Shown here piece by piece: positions 24,660-35,072 of a stretch of DNA of 64,000 nucleotides. The stretch comes from Verticiella sediminum (GTDB lineage: Bacteria > Pseudomonadota > Gammaproteobacteria > Burkholderiales > Burkholderiaceae_B): contig NZ_VLTJ01000002.1 in assembly GCF_007558815.1 (NCBI RefSeq), positions 1 through 64,000 of the forward strand. The letters run 5' to 3'. Within the stretch, counting starts at the first letter, position 1. Each line of letters starts with the position of its first letter. Position numbers and translations under genes: made by a program. Under the pieces are notes generated by a model that did no database searches, was not told the DNA's origin, and worked only from the letters and a program-made list of their open reading frames with translations.

Positions 24660-26048
24660 TCAGTCCAGCCCCAGCTCGCGCGCGGCCTCGGCGATGGCCG
24701 CCTCGACGATGTCCATGGCCTCGTCCATCTGCGCCCGCGTCACGATGAGCGGCGGTGTGAAGGTGAGCACATTGCCCATGCTCACCTTGAAGTTCAGCCC
24801 GCGCGCCAGCGCGGCATACAGCACGCGGTCGGCCGCATCGCTCGCCGGCTCGCGGCTGTCGCGGTCGAGCACCAGTTCCGCGCCGAACAGGCAGCCGCGC
24901 CCGCGCACGTCGCCGATCAGGCGATGGCGCGACATCATGTCGTGCAGGCGCGCCAACGCATGCGCACCCATGCGCGCGGCGTTCTCGACCAGGCCCTCGT
25001 CCTCGATGATCTGCAGCGTGGTGAGGGCGGCCCGGGTGGTGATCGGGTTCTTCTCGTGCGTGTAGTGGCCGTACGCGTACTGCCCGGCCACGTCCAGGTC
25101 CTCGCGCATCAAGGCCGCGGCGATCGGCAGCATGCCGCCGCCCAGGCTCTTGCCGAGCACGAGGATGTCGGGCGCGACCTCGTCGTGCTCGCACGAGAAC
25201 ATGCGGCCAGTCTTGCCCAGGCCGGTGGGAATCTCATCGAAGATCAGCAGCGCGCCGAACGCGTGGCAGGCCTGCTGCACGCGCTTCCAGAAGCCGGGCG
25301 GCGCGACATAGGGCACGGCGCGCGTGGGCTCGGCGATCACCGCGGCCACGTCGCCTTCCTTCTGCAGCACGTAGCGGATGGTGTTGACGCACAGCTCGGC
25401 CGAGCCCTCGCGCACGCCCCAGGCGTTGCGGTAGTCGCCGAAGGGCGGCACGTGCTCGGTACCCGGCAGCAGCGGCCCGATCGGCCCCGAGCGGAACATT
25501 TCCTCGCCGCCCACCGAGCGCGCGCCAAAGCCCGCGCCATGGAAGGAATCCCAGAACGAGATCGTCTTGAAGCGCCCGGTCGCGGCACGCGCGTAGGCCA
25601 GGGCGATCTCGTTGGCGTCCGAGCCGCCCGTGGCGAACAGCACCTTGCCCAGCGCGGGCCGGCCCGGCTGGCGCGGCGCGATGGCGGTGAGTTTCTCGGC
25701 CAGCGCAATCGCGGGCTCGCAGGTGTAGCGCCGCGGCGCGAACGGCAGCTCGTCCATCTGCTCGCGGATGGCTGCCTTCAGGCGCGGATGGCCGTAGCCG
25801 ATGTGATGGACGTTGTTGCCGTGGAAATCGAGGTAGCGACGCCCCTGCATGTCCTCGATCCAGGCGCCCTCGGCCTTGCGCACGGCCGACAGGCAGGGCG
25901 TGGAGACCGATTGGTGCATGAAGACCCTGGCGTCGCGATCCAGAAGTTCGCGCGTTGTCGCGTCGACGTGCGTGTGGGCCCAGGCCGCGCGGCGGGGCGA
26001 CTGGTTGGTGTCGCCTTCACCGGCTTGCGGGGCGTGAGGTCGAGTCAT
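24660..26048 (-). CDS. Class-III PLP enzyme, candidate (R)-1-hydroxy-2-aminoethylphosphonate ammonia-lyase (PbfA-like)
   Basis: Fold-type I class-III aminotransferase-like protein, 462 residues. PLP-binding Lys300 in [10 protein letters not shown] and the pyridine-N Asp271 in IFDEIPTGLGKTGR are intact. The N-terminus (NQSPRRAAWAHTHVDATTRE and FMHQSVSTPCL) and RRYTCEPAIALAEKL resemble enzymes found in AEP catabolic clusters, among them PbfA, which eliminates ammonia from hydroxy-AEP to give phosphonoacetaldehyde. A true transaminase is the alternative. It is the last gene of the minus-strand AEP unit, 142 bp after the binding-protein gene. Start ATG 26048 fits the paralog alignment; its RBS is weak. 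Confidence 0.75.
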   Translation of the reverse strand: MTRPHAPQAGEGDTNQSPRRAAWAHTHVDATTRELLDRDARVFMHQSVSTPCLSAVRKAEGAWIEDMQGRRYLDFHGNNVHHIGYGHPRLKAAIREQMDELPFAPRRYTCEPAIALAEKLTAIAPRQPGRPALGKVLFATGGSDANEIALAYARAATGRFKTISFWDSFHGAGFGARSVGGEEMFRSGPIGPLLPGTEHVPPFGDYRNAWGVREGSAELCVNTIRYVLQKEGDVAAVIAEPTRAVPYVAPPGFWKRVQQACHAFGALLIFDEIPTGLGKTGRMFSCEHDEVAPDILVLGKSLGGGMLPIAAALMREDLDVAGQYAYGHYTHEKNPITTRAALTTLQIIEDEGLVENAARMGAHALARLHDMMSRHRLIGDVRGRGCLFGAELVLDRDSREPASDAADRVLYAALARGLNFKVSMGNVLTFTPPLIVTRAQMDEAMDIVEAAIAEAARELGLD

Positions 26049-26190
26049 GGCAAGGACTGTAGAGGCTGTGCGGGGCTGCCGGCCGACCGCGCAGCCCGAC
26101 GCAAATCCCTGGCTGGACAAGCGGTCAACCGCGCAGCGCAGGCTTGGAAAGGCGCCGGCATCATGCTGCCGGCGCCCCGTGACGCGACGA

Positions 26191-27219
26191 TTACGTCCTC
26201 GGCTCGCTCTTGCTGTCGTAGCGCTTGCGCCATTCGGTCAGCACCTCGGGGCGTTGCGCGCCGGCCTCGTCGAAGTCGATGCTCAGGAGGCGGTCGTAAT
26301 AGGCCGTCGGCATCTCCTTGATCGGCTGGTTCAGCGCCGGCAAGGCCAGCGCCGCGAAATAGGGCTGGTACAGCTTGAAGGCCGCCTCGCTCACGGCGAA
26401 ATCCTCCAGCTTTTTGGCGGCCTCCAGCTTCTTGGTGCCCTTCACGATGGCCACCGCGTTCACGTCCAGGCCCAGGCCTTCCTGAGGCAGCACGATCTCG
26501 AGCGGCGCACCCTGGCGGGTCAGCATGACGCCACGGAAATCCAGCGACACGCCGATGGGGAATTCGCCCATGGCCACCATGGTGCACGGCTTGGAGCCGG
26601 AGTGCGTGTACTGCGCGATGTTCTCGTGCAGCTTGTCCATGTAACTCCAGGCCTCGTCGCCGAACAACTGGCGCCACGCATTCACGGCGGAGTAGCCCGT
26701 GCCCGACGACGCCGGGTTGGGCATCACCACCTTGTTCTTGTAGACCGGGTTCTCCAGGTCCTTCCAGGAGGTCGGCATGGGCAGCTTCTGCTTTTCCAGC
26801 TCGACCTTGTTCACGCAGATGGCGGTGGCCTCGACGCCGTTGCCGATCCACAAGGGCGGATCGCCCTTGTCATGGAACTTCGCGTCGATCTTGTCCAGGC
26901 CGGCGGGCGCATAGGGCTCGAGCATGCCCTGCTTGCCCATCAGGGCAACGCTGGAGGCGTACAGGCCCCAGATCACATCGGCCTGCGGGTTGTCCTTCTC
27001 CGCAAGCAGCTTGGCCGTGATGATGCCGGTCGAGTCGCGCACCCACTTGATGGTGATGTCCGGATTGGCTTGTTCGAACGCCTTCTTGTAGGGCGCCAGC
27101 ACCTCCGTCTCCATCGCGGTGTAGACGGTCAGCTCGGTGGCGGCATGCACCTGGGCGGATACCGCCGCCATGGCGAGCAACAGGGCGCCGGGAACGAAAG
27201 TGCGCAGGGATTTCTTCAT
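26191..27219 (-). CDS. phnS2: 2-aminoethylphosphonate ABC transporter substrate-binding protein
   Basis: Periplasmic solute-binding protein, 342 residues, with signal peptide 1-26 (ending QVHA). The fold is that of the iron(III)/polyamine-type binding proteins (TELTVYTAMETEVLAPYKKA, then NPASSGTGYSAV). This type, next to phnW/phnX and a fused permease, corresponds to the putative AEP-binding family PhnS2. It delivers AEP to the permease encoded 30 bp upstream. The assignment rests on family resemblance and the surrounding AEP genes; binding specificity has not been tested. Confidence 0.88.
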   Translation of the reverse strand: MKKSLRTFVPGALLLAMAAVSAQVHAATELTVYTAMETEVLAPYKKAFEQANPDITIKWVRDSTGIITAKLLAEKDNPQADVIWGLYASSVALMGKQGMLEPYAPAGLDKIDAKFHDKGDPPLWIGNGVEATAICVNKVELEKQKLPMPTSWKDLENPVYKNKVVMPNPASSGTGYSAVNAWRQLFGDEAWSYMDKLHENIAQYTHSGSKPCTMVAMGEFPIGVSLDFRGVMLTRQGAPLEIVLPQEGLGLDVNAVAIVKGTKKLEAAKKLEDFAVSEAAFKLYQPYFAALALPALNQPIKEMPTAYYDRLLSIDFDEAGAQRPEVLTEWRKRYDSKSEPRT

Positions 27220-27249
27220 GAACCACTCCTTGTATCGACGACGCGGCGG

Positions 27250-29033
27250 TCAGCCGCGCCAGGCTTGGGTGCGTCGCAGCAGGCCGCTCACGACGAAACT
27301 CAACAGCAGGGAAACACCGACCGAGGTGAGCAGAATCAAGGTGGACAGCGCCGCGGCGCCCGCGAGGTTGCCCGCGTCGTCCATGTTCAGCACGGCCACC
27401 GCGGCCAGGATGGTGTCCGGGCTGTACAGGAAGATCAGCGCCGACACCGAGGTCATGGACGAGACGAACAGATAGCGGAAGATCTCGAGCACCGTGGGCA
27501 GGCAGATCGGCAGCACCACCCGCCAATAGGTGCGCACCAGCGGCACGCGCAGCGACAGCGACGCGGGCTCGATGTCGCGGCTGAGCTGGCGCAGCGCCGC
27601 GGTGGCCGTCATCTGCGCCGGGGTCAGAAAGCGCACGATGCAGCACATCACCATCAGCGCCATGCTGCCGTAGAGCAGGTTGAGCGGGTTGGCCGGGTGA
27701 TTGAAGAAGAACACGTAGCCCAGGCCCATCACCAGCCCGGGCACGGCCATCGGCAGCAGGCAGAGAAAGCGCAGCAGCGGTTCGATGAAGCCGCCCTGCC
27801 CGCCCGAGCGTTCCATCAGGTAGGCGCAGGTGAACACCACCGGCGTGCCGATCAGCGCGGCGAGGAACGACAGCGTGATGCTGTTGCCGTAGGCCAGCCA
27901 GCCGACGTCGCCGCTGGTGGTGAAGTCGTAGTGCCGCAGCGTGAAGTTCATGCTGTACGGCCAGAAGTTGATGAGCGAACCGACGGCGGCCACCGTCACG
28001 ATGGCGAGAAAAGTCACGCTCACCGCCGCCACGACGACGAAGAACAGGCTGTCGCGCACGCGGTTGCGGCCCACGTGATAGACCGACGCGCGGCTCGTCA
28101 TGTGGCTGCCCTGCAGGCGGCGCATCCAGCGATCGACGATGAAGCTCAGGATGGCCGGGATCAGCAGCAGCGTACCGATCAGCGCGCCGTACGAGAACTG
28201 CTGCTGCCCGACGACCGCCTTGTAGGCCTCCATGGCCAGCACCTGGTAGTCGCCGCCGATCACCACCGGAATGCCGAAGTTGGTGATGGTCTGGGTAAAG
28301 ACCAGGCAGCTCGCCGTGAACACCGCGTAGCGCGTCGACGGCCAGGTCACGGTGAAGAACATGCGCCCGTGGCGCGCGCCCATCGCGGCTGCCGCGTCGT
28401 AGAGGCGCGCATCGGCCATGGACAGCGCCGACACCAGGATCATCACCGCCATCGGGAAGTTGTAGAAGATCTGCCCGAGCAGGATGCCCCAGAACCCGTA
28501 GATGCCGTCCGGAAACCAGGTCCTGAGCAGTCCCTGGTTGCCGAACAGGTAGATCAGCGCGATCGCCGGAAACATCGAGGGCGCCATCAGCGGGAGCAGC
28601 GAAACGCCGCGCCACACGCGCCGCCCGATCAGCCGCGTGCGCTGCAGCGCGTAGGCGTACAGGTAGGCGAGCGGAATCACGACCAGCACGGTGGCGAACG
28701 ACACGTTCAGGCTGTTGCGCAACAGCCAGAAGAAATGCGTGCCGTCCAGCAGGCGCTCCAGTTGCGGACCGTCGGCATCCAGGGCGCGCGACAGGATGCT
28801 CGCCAGCGGCAGCAGCAGGCCGACGGAAAGGAACACCAGCAATGCGAGCTTGCCGCCGCGCACGAACAGCGCATCCAGGAGAATGCCGGGGCCGCGCCTG
28901 CGCCGTGGCGCGTGGACCGCCGGGGCTTGCTCGTGCCCACCGGCCGGCTCGTCCGGCGCCGCGACGACGGCGCGATGGCCGATGTCGAAGGCGCGCCCCT
29001 CGCGGGGCGGCGTGGTTGCGGTGGCGCCCGTCG

Positions 29034-29037
<4 letters not shown>
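27250..29037 (-). CDS. phnU2: 2-aminoethylphosphonate ABC transporter permease (fused double-domain)
   Basis: Inner-membrane permease of 595 residues made of two BPD_transp_1 domains in one chain, as in FbpB-like ferric transporters and the PhnU2 family. Twelve or so membrane segments; two EAA-type loops are visible (DAAAAMGARHGRMFFTVTWP and IEPASLSLRVPLVRTYWRVV). The N-terminal about 55 residues are Pro/Arg-rich and not hydrophobic. ATG 29037 overlaps the stop of the ATPase gene (ATGA). It works with the PhnT2 ATPase and PhnS2 binding protein to import AEP. Confidence 0.9.
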
Positions 29038-30119
<1,082 letters not shown>

Positions 30120-30455
30120 GATGTCCTACCGCAAGCGCTGAACAAGAAAACCCCCACGCTGCGCCTTCGGCTTGCTGCCCCCCGAGGGGGCGCTTTTTTG
30201 CCTTGGGAGCGGCCCGGCGGCCGACAAGGACCCCCACGCTGCGCCTTCGGCTTGCTGCCCCCCGAGGGGGCGCTTTTTTGCCTTGGGAGCGGCCCGGCGG
30301 CCAAAAATCCGATCATGGCGCGGATGCCCTCCGCCGCCAGACCCCCTAAAAGAAGCTTGCCGGCCGGCCCTCTGCGGGGCTCCTGCTGGCCAGGTGCAGC
30401 CGCTTGCGCGGCCGATCCGGCGGCCCCCGGTCCCCACGGGCGGCCGCCGGTGCCG
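30120..30455. other. 336-bp non-coding gap with tandem GC-rich elements
   Basis: No gene. It contains the two 72-bp repeats described separately, then about 150 bp of unremarkable GC-rich DNA down to the stop of the PLP-enzyme gene. Any promoter for the transporter block would lie here but none was recognised. Confidence 0.6.
30151..30302 (+). repeat. Two identical 72-bp elements in tandem, each with a terminator-like hairpin
   Basis: Copies at 30151-30222 and 30231-30302 are identical, with an 80-bp period. Each has the stem-loop GCCCCC-CGA-GGGGGC followed by GCTTTTTT, a canonical intrinsic terminator on the plus strand, and ends GGGAGCGGCCCGGCGGCC. All flanking genes are on the minus strand, so these hairpins would stop antisense transcription. 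Similar C-run/GAG/G-run elements are common between genes in Burkholderiales. Confidence 0.85.
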
Positions 30456-31808
30456 TCAATCCAGCGCCTCGCGCAGCGAGGCCGCGAGCGCACCGAGGAT
30501 CTGGTCGCAATCCTCCTGCGTGACCACCAGCGACGCACGCATGGTCAGCACGTTGCCCTCGATCACCTTCAGCGCGACGCCGCGCTGCAGGCAGCCGTAC
30601 ATGACTTGTTCGGCCAGCGCCGGATGGCGCCGCCGGCGGGCCGGGTCGATCACCAGGTCCACGCCCAGGTGCATGCCGCGCCCGTCGATGTTGCCGATGA
30701 CCGGGAACTCCCGCTGCAGCTCGCGCAGGCCCTCGACCAGGTAGGCGCCCAGGCGCTGCGAGTTGCCGACCAGGTCGTGCTTCTCGATGTATTCGATGGC
30801 CGCCAGGCCCGCGCTCGCCGAGAGCGGATTCTTCTCGTGCGTGAAATGGCCGATCGAACGGTGCGCCACGCAGTCGTACTTGCGGTGGGTGACGATGCCC
30901 GCCAGCGGCAGCGCGCCGCCGCCCAGCGACTTGCCGAGCACCAGGACGTCCGGCGTGACGAACTGCTGGCAGGCGAACCAGGTGCCCGTACGGCCGAAGC
31001 CCTCGATGATCTCGTCGAAGATGAGAAAGATGCCGTACTCGTCGCAGATCGCGCGCACTTGCTCCCAGTAGTAGGCGCTGGGCACCACCGGCGTGGCCGA
31101 GATGGGCTCGCCGATGATCGCCGCCACGTCCGGGTTGCGATGCAAGATCTCGCGGATCTGGCGCAGGTACAGGTCGTCGATTGCGCGCCGGTCGGTCAGC
31201 CCCCAGGGGTTGCGGTAGTACTGCGGGAATTCGACGTGAAAGCAGCCCGGCATCATCGGCCCCATGCCGCCGGAGAAGTGCTCCTGCCCGCCCACGCTCG
31301 CGGCCTGGAAGCCGTTGCCGTGGTAGGAATCCCAGAACGAAATCGTCTTCCAGCGGCCGGTGACGTGCTTGGCCAGCGAGATCGCCATCTCGATCGCCTC
31401 CGAGCCGCCCGGACAGAACAGCACCTTGTCCAGGCCGGCAGGCGTCAACGACACCAGCTTCTCGGCCAGCCGGACCGCCGGAATGTTGGTATATCGACGC
31501 GGCGTGAAGACCAGCTCCTCCTGCATCTGGCGCAGCATGGCGGCCAGCACCTCGGGATTGGAGAAGCCGGCGTTGTGCACGCCGTTGCCGTGCAGGTCCA
31601 GATAGCTGTTGCCCGCCAGGTCGTAGATGCGCGCACCGACGGTGCGCGCAAGCACGTTCATCACCGGCGTGGACAGTTGCTGATGGAGGAACACCGCGGC
31701 GTCCCGCTCGATCCACGCCTGCGTGTCCGCACCCAGCGCATCGCGATACTGGGCGCGCCGGGCGCTGTCGTTGACGTCGCCCTGCTCATTGCGTAGTGCC
31801 GCGGTCAT
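30456..31808 (-). CDS. Second class-III PLP enzyme of the AEP cluster (aminotransferase or ammonia-lyase)
   Basis: 450 residues; PLP Lys293 in [10 protein letters not shown] and Asp265 in [13 protein letters not shown]. It is a clear paralog of the protein at 24660-26048: both share the N-terminal VND/TNQSxRR start, the HQ(Q/S)LSTP-like segment, [15 protein letters not shown] and the SFWDSYHG region. Its start overlaps the phnW stop (ATGA), so it is made together with the AEP transaminase. Either this protein or its paralog could be the hydroxy-AEP ammonia-lyase PbfA; the other may process a related aminophosphonate. Sequence alone does not settle which. Confidence 0.75.
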   Translation of the reverse strand: MTAALRNEQGDVNDSARRAQYRDALGADTQAWIERDAAVFLHQQLSTPVMNVLARTVGARIYDLAGNSYLDLHGNGVHNAGFSNPEVLAAMLRQMQEELVFTPRRYTNIPAVRLAEKLVSLTPAGLDKVLFCPGGSEAIEMAISLAKHVTGRWKTISFWDSYHGNGFQAASVGGQEHFSGGMGPMMPGCFHVEFPQYYRNPWGLTDRRAIDDLYLRQIREILHRNPDVAAIIGEPISATPVVPSAYYWEQVRAICDEYGIFLIFDEIIEGFGRTGTWFACQQFVTPDVLVLGKSLGGGALPLAGIVTHRKYDCVAHRSIGHFTHEKNPLSASAGLAAIEYIEKHDLVGNSQRLGAYLVEGLRELQREFPVIGNIDGRGMHLGVDLVIDPARRRRHPALAEQVMYGCLQRGVALKVIEGNVLTMRASLVVTQEDCDQILGALAASLREALD

Positions 31809-32935
31809 GCCTCGGACTCCACCAGCATCTTCACGCCCATCTCGCGCAGCGTGTCGAGCAGCACCTCGCTGGCGCGTGCCAGGTCGTCGGCGCGCAGGTC
31901 GCCGATGCAGCCGACGCGGAAGGTCTCGACCTGGGTCAGCTTGCCGGGGTAGAGCACGTAGCCCTTGTCCTTGGCCTTGTCGTAGAGCGTCTTGAAGTCG
32001 TAGGCCGGGTCTTCCGGCGCCAGGAAGGTGATGATGATCGGCGCCTGCAAGGCGTCCGGCAGCACCCGCTTGAGGCCGTGCGCGCCCATCGCCGCGATCA
32101 GCGTGCGGCAGTTTTCCGCATAGCGCGCATAGCGCGCCGGCTGGCCGCCCTCCTCCTCGAACTGCACCAGCGCCTCATGCAGCGCGGCGAGCACGTGGGT
32201 GGGCGGCGTGAAGCGCCATTGCCCGGTCTTGCGCAGGTTCACGTACTGGTCGGCCAGGTCCAGGGCCAGCGAATGGCTGTTGCCGGCGCAGGCGAGCAGG
32301 TCCCGCTCGTCGATCAGCACGAAACCCATGCCAGGCACGCCTTCCAGGCACTTGCCGGAGGCCGCGATCACCGCCTCGCAGGCGATCTCGTCCAGATGCA
32401 GGGGCAGCGCACCGAAGGAACTCATGGCGTCGACGATGAGTTTGCGGCCGGCCTGCTGCACGACCTCGGCCACCGCCTCCAGCGGGTTCCAGAGGCCGGT
32501 GGTGGTCTCGCAATGGATGGCCGCGACGTGCGTGATCGCCGGATCGGCGGCGAGCGCTGCCGCCACCGCCTGCGGATCGACGGGCGTATCCTCGGCGCAT
32601 ACCAGCTCGACGTATGCGCGGCCCAGCATCTGGCAGATCTTGACGATGCGCTTGCCATAGGCCCCGTTGACCAGCACCAGGAGTTTGCCGTCGCGCGGCA
32701 CCAGCGTGCCGATGGCGGCCTCGACCGCAAAGGTGCCGCTGCCCTGCAGCGGCACGCAGACGTGCGTGCCCGGGTTGCGGACCACCTCGAGCAGCTTTTC
32801 GCAGAGGCTGGCGGTGAGGGCGATGAAGTCGTCCTCGCGCGATCCCCAGTCGCGCTGCATCGCGGCACGGGTGCGCGCCGATGTGGTCAGCGGGCCGGGG
32901 GTGAGAAGAAACGAAGGCTGCGCGGGCGCGGTCAC
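31805..32935 (-). CDS. phnW: 2-aminoethylphosphonate-pyruvate transaminase
   Basis: Converts AEP plus pyruvate to phosphonoacetaldehyde plus alanine. 376 residues, usual length. PLP-binding Lys195 in [13 protein letters not shown], Asp169 in [10 protein letters not shown] and the [10 protein letters not shown]-terminus are hallmark PhnW features. The start is GTG at 32935, supported by AGGAG 8 nt before it. First gene of the minus-strand AEP operon, divergent from phnX. The downstream PLP-enzyme gene overlaps it. Expression is presumably controlled by the LysR protein at 34060-34950 through the divergent promoter region. Confidence 0.95.
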   Translation of the reverse strand: MTAPAQPSFLLTPGPLTTSARTRAAMQRDWGSREDDFIALTASLCEKLLEVVRNPGTHVCVPLQGSGTFAVEAAIGTLVPRDGKLLVLVNGAYGKRIVKICQMLGRAYVELVCAEDTPVDPQAVAAALAADPAITHVAAIHCETTTGLWNPLEAVAEVVQQAGRKLIVDAMSSFGALPLHLDEIACEAVIAASGKCLEGVPGMGFVLIDERDLLACAGNSHSLALDLADQYVNLRKTGQWRFTPPTHVLAALHEALVQFEEEGGQPARYARYAENCRTLIAAMGAHGLKRVLPDALQAPIIITFLAPEDPAYDFKTLYDKAKDKGYVLYPGKLTQVETFRVGCIGDLRADDLARASEVLLDTLREMGVKMLVESEA

Positions 32936-33004
32936 GATGATGGCTCCTGGAATGCGTGGGGCGTATGCGTTGGAAACAGCATGCGCGCCTTGCTGCGGAG
33001 CATC

Positions 33005-33147
33005 AAATCGTTTGTATAGGCGCCGGCTAGAAGCTGGACTTATATCTATCCGTTTTGCGCAGGATTCTCAGGCGGCGCGCCACGCGGCCGATTCCGCCGC
33101 CGGCTCTTGTCAGTGCAACTTATGACTGCCATCCGATAAAACGATTT
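33005..33147. promoter_or_regulatory. Symmetric AAACGATTT sites in the phnW/phnX divergent region
   Basis: AAATCGTTT (33005-33013) and its exact complement AAACGATTT (33139-33147) face outward, one 70 bp upstream of the phnW GTG and the other 64 bp upstream of the phnX ATG. Both are in AT-rich pockets. They are candidate sites for the AEP LysR regulator, one per promoter. Confidence 0.5.
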
Positions 33148-33210
33148 TCCAGGCAGGACGAACTCTGGTGTGATGTCGCCGACCCGCCCTTCCTTCCTGG
33201 AGATTCCACC

Positions 33211-34038
33211 ATGCGTTACGCAGCACCCGTGAAGATCGAATGCGCCATCTTCGACTGGGCCGGCACCACCGTCGACTTCGGCTCGTTCGCGCCCACCCAG
33301 ATCTTCGTCGAAGCCTTTGCCGAGTTCGGCGTGGAAATCACGCTGGACGAGGCCCGCGGCCCCATGGGCATGGGCAAGTGGGATCACATTCGCACGCTGT
33401 GCAACGATCCCGGCATCGCCGCCCGCTTCGAGGCGACGTTCGGCCGCCCGCCCAGCGACGACGACGTCACGCGCATCTACGAACGCTTCATGCCCCTGCA
33501 GATCGAGAAGATCGGCGAATACTCCGAGATGATCCCCGGCGCGCTGGACGTGATCGCCGGCCTGCGCGAGCGCGGCATCAAGATCGGCTCCTGCTCGGGC
33601 TATCCGAAGCCGGTGATGGACCGCGTCGTCGAAGTCGCCCGCGCCAAGGGCTACCAGGCCGACTACGTCGTCGCCACCGACGAGGTGCCCAAGGGCCGTC
33701 CCTATCCCTCGCAATCGCTGGCCAACGCCGTCGCGCTGGCCGTGAGCGACGTCGCCGCCTGCGTCAAGGTGGACGACACCACCCCCGGCATCCTGGAGGG
33801 TCGCGCCGCCGGCATGTGGACCGTCGCGCTGCTGATGTCCGGCAACGCGCTCGGCCTGCCCTACGACGACTACGCCGCCCTGCCGGCCGAGCGCAAGGCC
33901 ATCGAGCGCGAGCGCATCGCCGGCACGTTCCGCGACTCGCGGCCGCACTACCTGATCGACACGATCGCCGAACTGCCCGAAGTCATCGCCGACATCGAGC
34001 GTCGCCTGAAGGCCGGCGAAATGCCGCAGTCGAACTGA
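33211..34038 (+). CDS. phnX: Phosphonoacetaldehyde hydrolase (phosphonatase)
   Basis: HAD-superfamily enzyme that cleaves the C-P bond of phosphonoacetaldehyde to acetaldehyde and phosphate; 275 residues. Nucleophile Asp15 in [12 protein letters not shown] (the DWAGT signature), Schiff-base Lys56 in [11 protein letters not shown], motif II in [11 protein letters not shown] and the acidic motif in [10 protein letters not shown]. All catalytic residues are present. ATG 33211 is preceded by CTGGAG. Divergent from phnW and convergent with the LysR regulator. It completes AEP to acetaldehyde, phosphate and alanine. Confidence 0.95.
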   Translation: MRYAAPVKIECAIFDWAGTTVDFGSFAPTQIFVEAFAEFGVEITLDEARGPMGMGKWDHIRTLCNDPGIAARFEATFGRPPSDDDVTRIYERFMPLQIEKIGEYSEMIPGALDVIAGLRERGIKIGSCSGYPKPVMDRVVEVARAKGYQADYVVATDEVPKGRPYPSQSLANAVALAVSDVAACVKVDDTTPGILEGRAAGMWTVALLMSGNALGLPYDDYAALPAERKAIERERIAGTFRDSRPHYLIDTIAELPEVIADIERRLKAGEMPQSN

Positions 34039-34045
34039 GGCGCCG

Positions 34046-34087
34046 GCCGCACCGTCCGTTCACGCCGCGCGCGAAGGACGGTGCGGC
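34046..34087. terminator. 12-bp-arm inverted repeat between convergent phnX and lysR
   Basis: GCCGCACCGTCC (34046-34057) and GGACGGTGCGGC (34076-34087) pair perfectly; the right arm lies in the last codons of the LysR gene. Probably a bidirectional terminator without a T-run. Confidence 0.5.
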
Positions 34088-34950
34088 GACGTACTCACCA
34101 TCTCCACGAAGGTCTGGATGATCCGGCGCGACGCCTGCTCGCGCAACGTCACCATGTATTCCTGCATGCGCTGACTGCAATCGCGGATCGGAATCGCCCG
34201 GATGCGCGCGTCGCTGCCGAATTCCGCCTTCGACACGATGCCCACCCCGATGCCGGCGGCCACCACCTCGTAGGCCGCCTCGCGCCCATCCACCTCGATC
34301 ATCTGGTGGAAAGCCAGGCCGGCCCGGCGCATCTCTTCCTCCAGGATGCGGCGGGTCGCCGACCCCTCCTCGCGCAGGATCAGCGGCAGCTCGGACAGTT
34401 CGGCCAGGGTCACGCTCTCGCGCTCGGCCCACGGATGGCTGGCCGCCACGAAAGCCACGATCGGGTCGTCGCTGAGCGGCAGGAAGTCGAGCCGCTCGTC
34501 CTCGCGCAGCACCGCGACGATCGCGATATCGACCTGGTAGTCGAGCAGGCGCTGCAGCGACTGGCTGCTGTTGCCCGTGACGATCTTCAGGCGGATGCCG
34601 GGATAGGCCTCGCTGAAGCGCGCCAGATAGGGCAGGATGTGCGCCGTCGCATCCACGCTCAGCACCAGGGTGCCCCGCTGCAACGCGCGATAGCTCGCAA
34701 GCAGTTCCTCGGCCTGGGCCTCGGCGGAGAACAGGCGCTGCGTGATCGCGAGCAGCCGCTCGCCCAGCTCCGAGAGGCGCACCTGCCGCTTGTTGCGATG
34801 GAACAGCACCACGCCGAAATGCTCTTCCAGCTTGCGCACCTGGTCCGAGACGGCAGGCTGCGTGAGGAATAGCTTCTCGGCGGCGCGGCTGAAGCCGCCG
34901 TGGGTGGCGACGGCATGGAACGCCTTGAGCTGAGCGTGGGATATGGACAT
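34060..34950 (-). CDS. LysR-type regulator of AEP catabolism
   Basis: 296-residue LTTR: N-terminal wHTH (MSISHAQLKAFHAVATHGGF, then SRAAEKLFLTQPAVSDQVRKL) and an effector domain from about residue 90. It matches the LysR subgroup that accompanies phnW/phnX in Burkholderiales (the aminoethylphosphonate-catabolism-associated LysR family). It lies 3' to phnX in convergent orientation, so it would act in trans on the phnW-phnX intergenic region, where paired AAACGATTT sites occur. The inducer is probably AEP or phosphonoacetaldehyde (inference). Confidence 0.9.
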   Translation of the reverse strand: MSISHAQLKAFHAVATHGGFSRAAEKLFLTQPAVSDQVRKLEEHFGVVLFHRNKRQVRLSELGERLLAITQRLFSAEAQAEELLASYRALQRGTLVLSVDATAHILPYLARFSEAYPGIRLKIVTGNSSQSLQRLLDYQVDIAIVAVLREDERLDFLPLSDDPIVAFVAASHPWAERESVTLAELSELPLILREEGSATRRILEEEMRRAGLAFHQMIEVDGREAAYEVVAAGIGVGIVSKAEFGSDARIRAIPIRDCSQRMQEYMVTLREQASRRIIQTFVEMVSTSPHRPSRAA

Positions 34951-35072
34951 GGGGCATGGGCAGGGAGCGCGGGCTTGATGGGATCATAAAGGCAGCGCCC
35001 GGCCTCGCGGGGACGGACGTGCCGACGAGGGTCTGCCCGCCGCGGCAAACCCGGCCCCCTGTCCCCGCCTGC

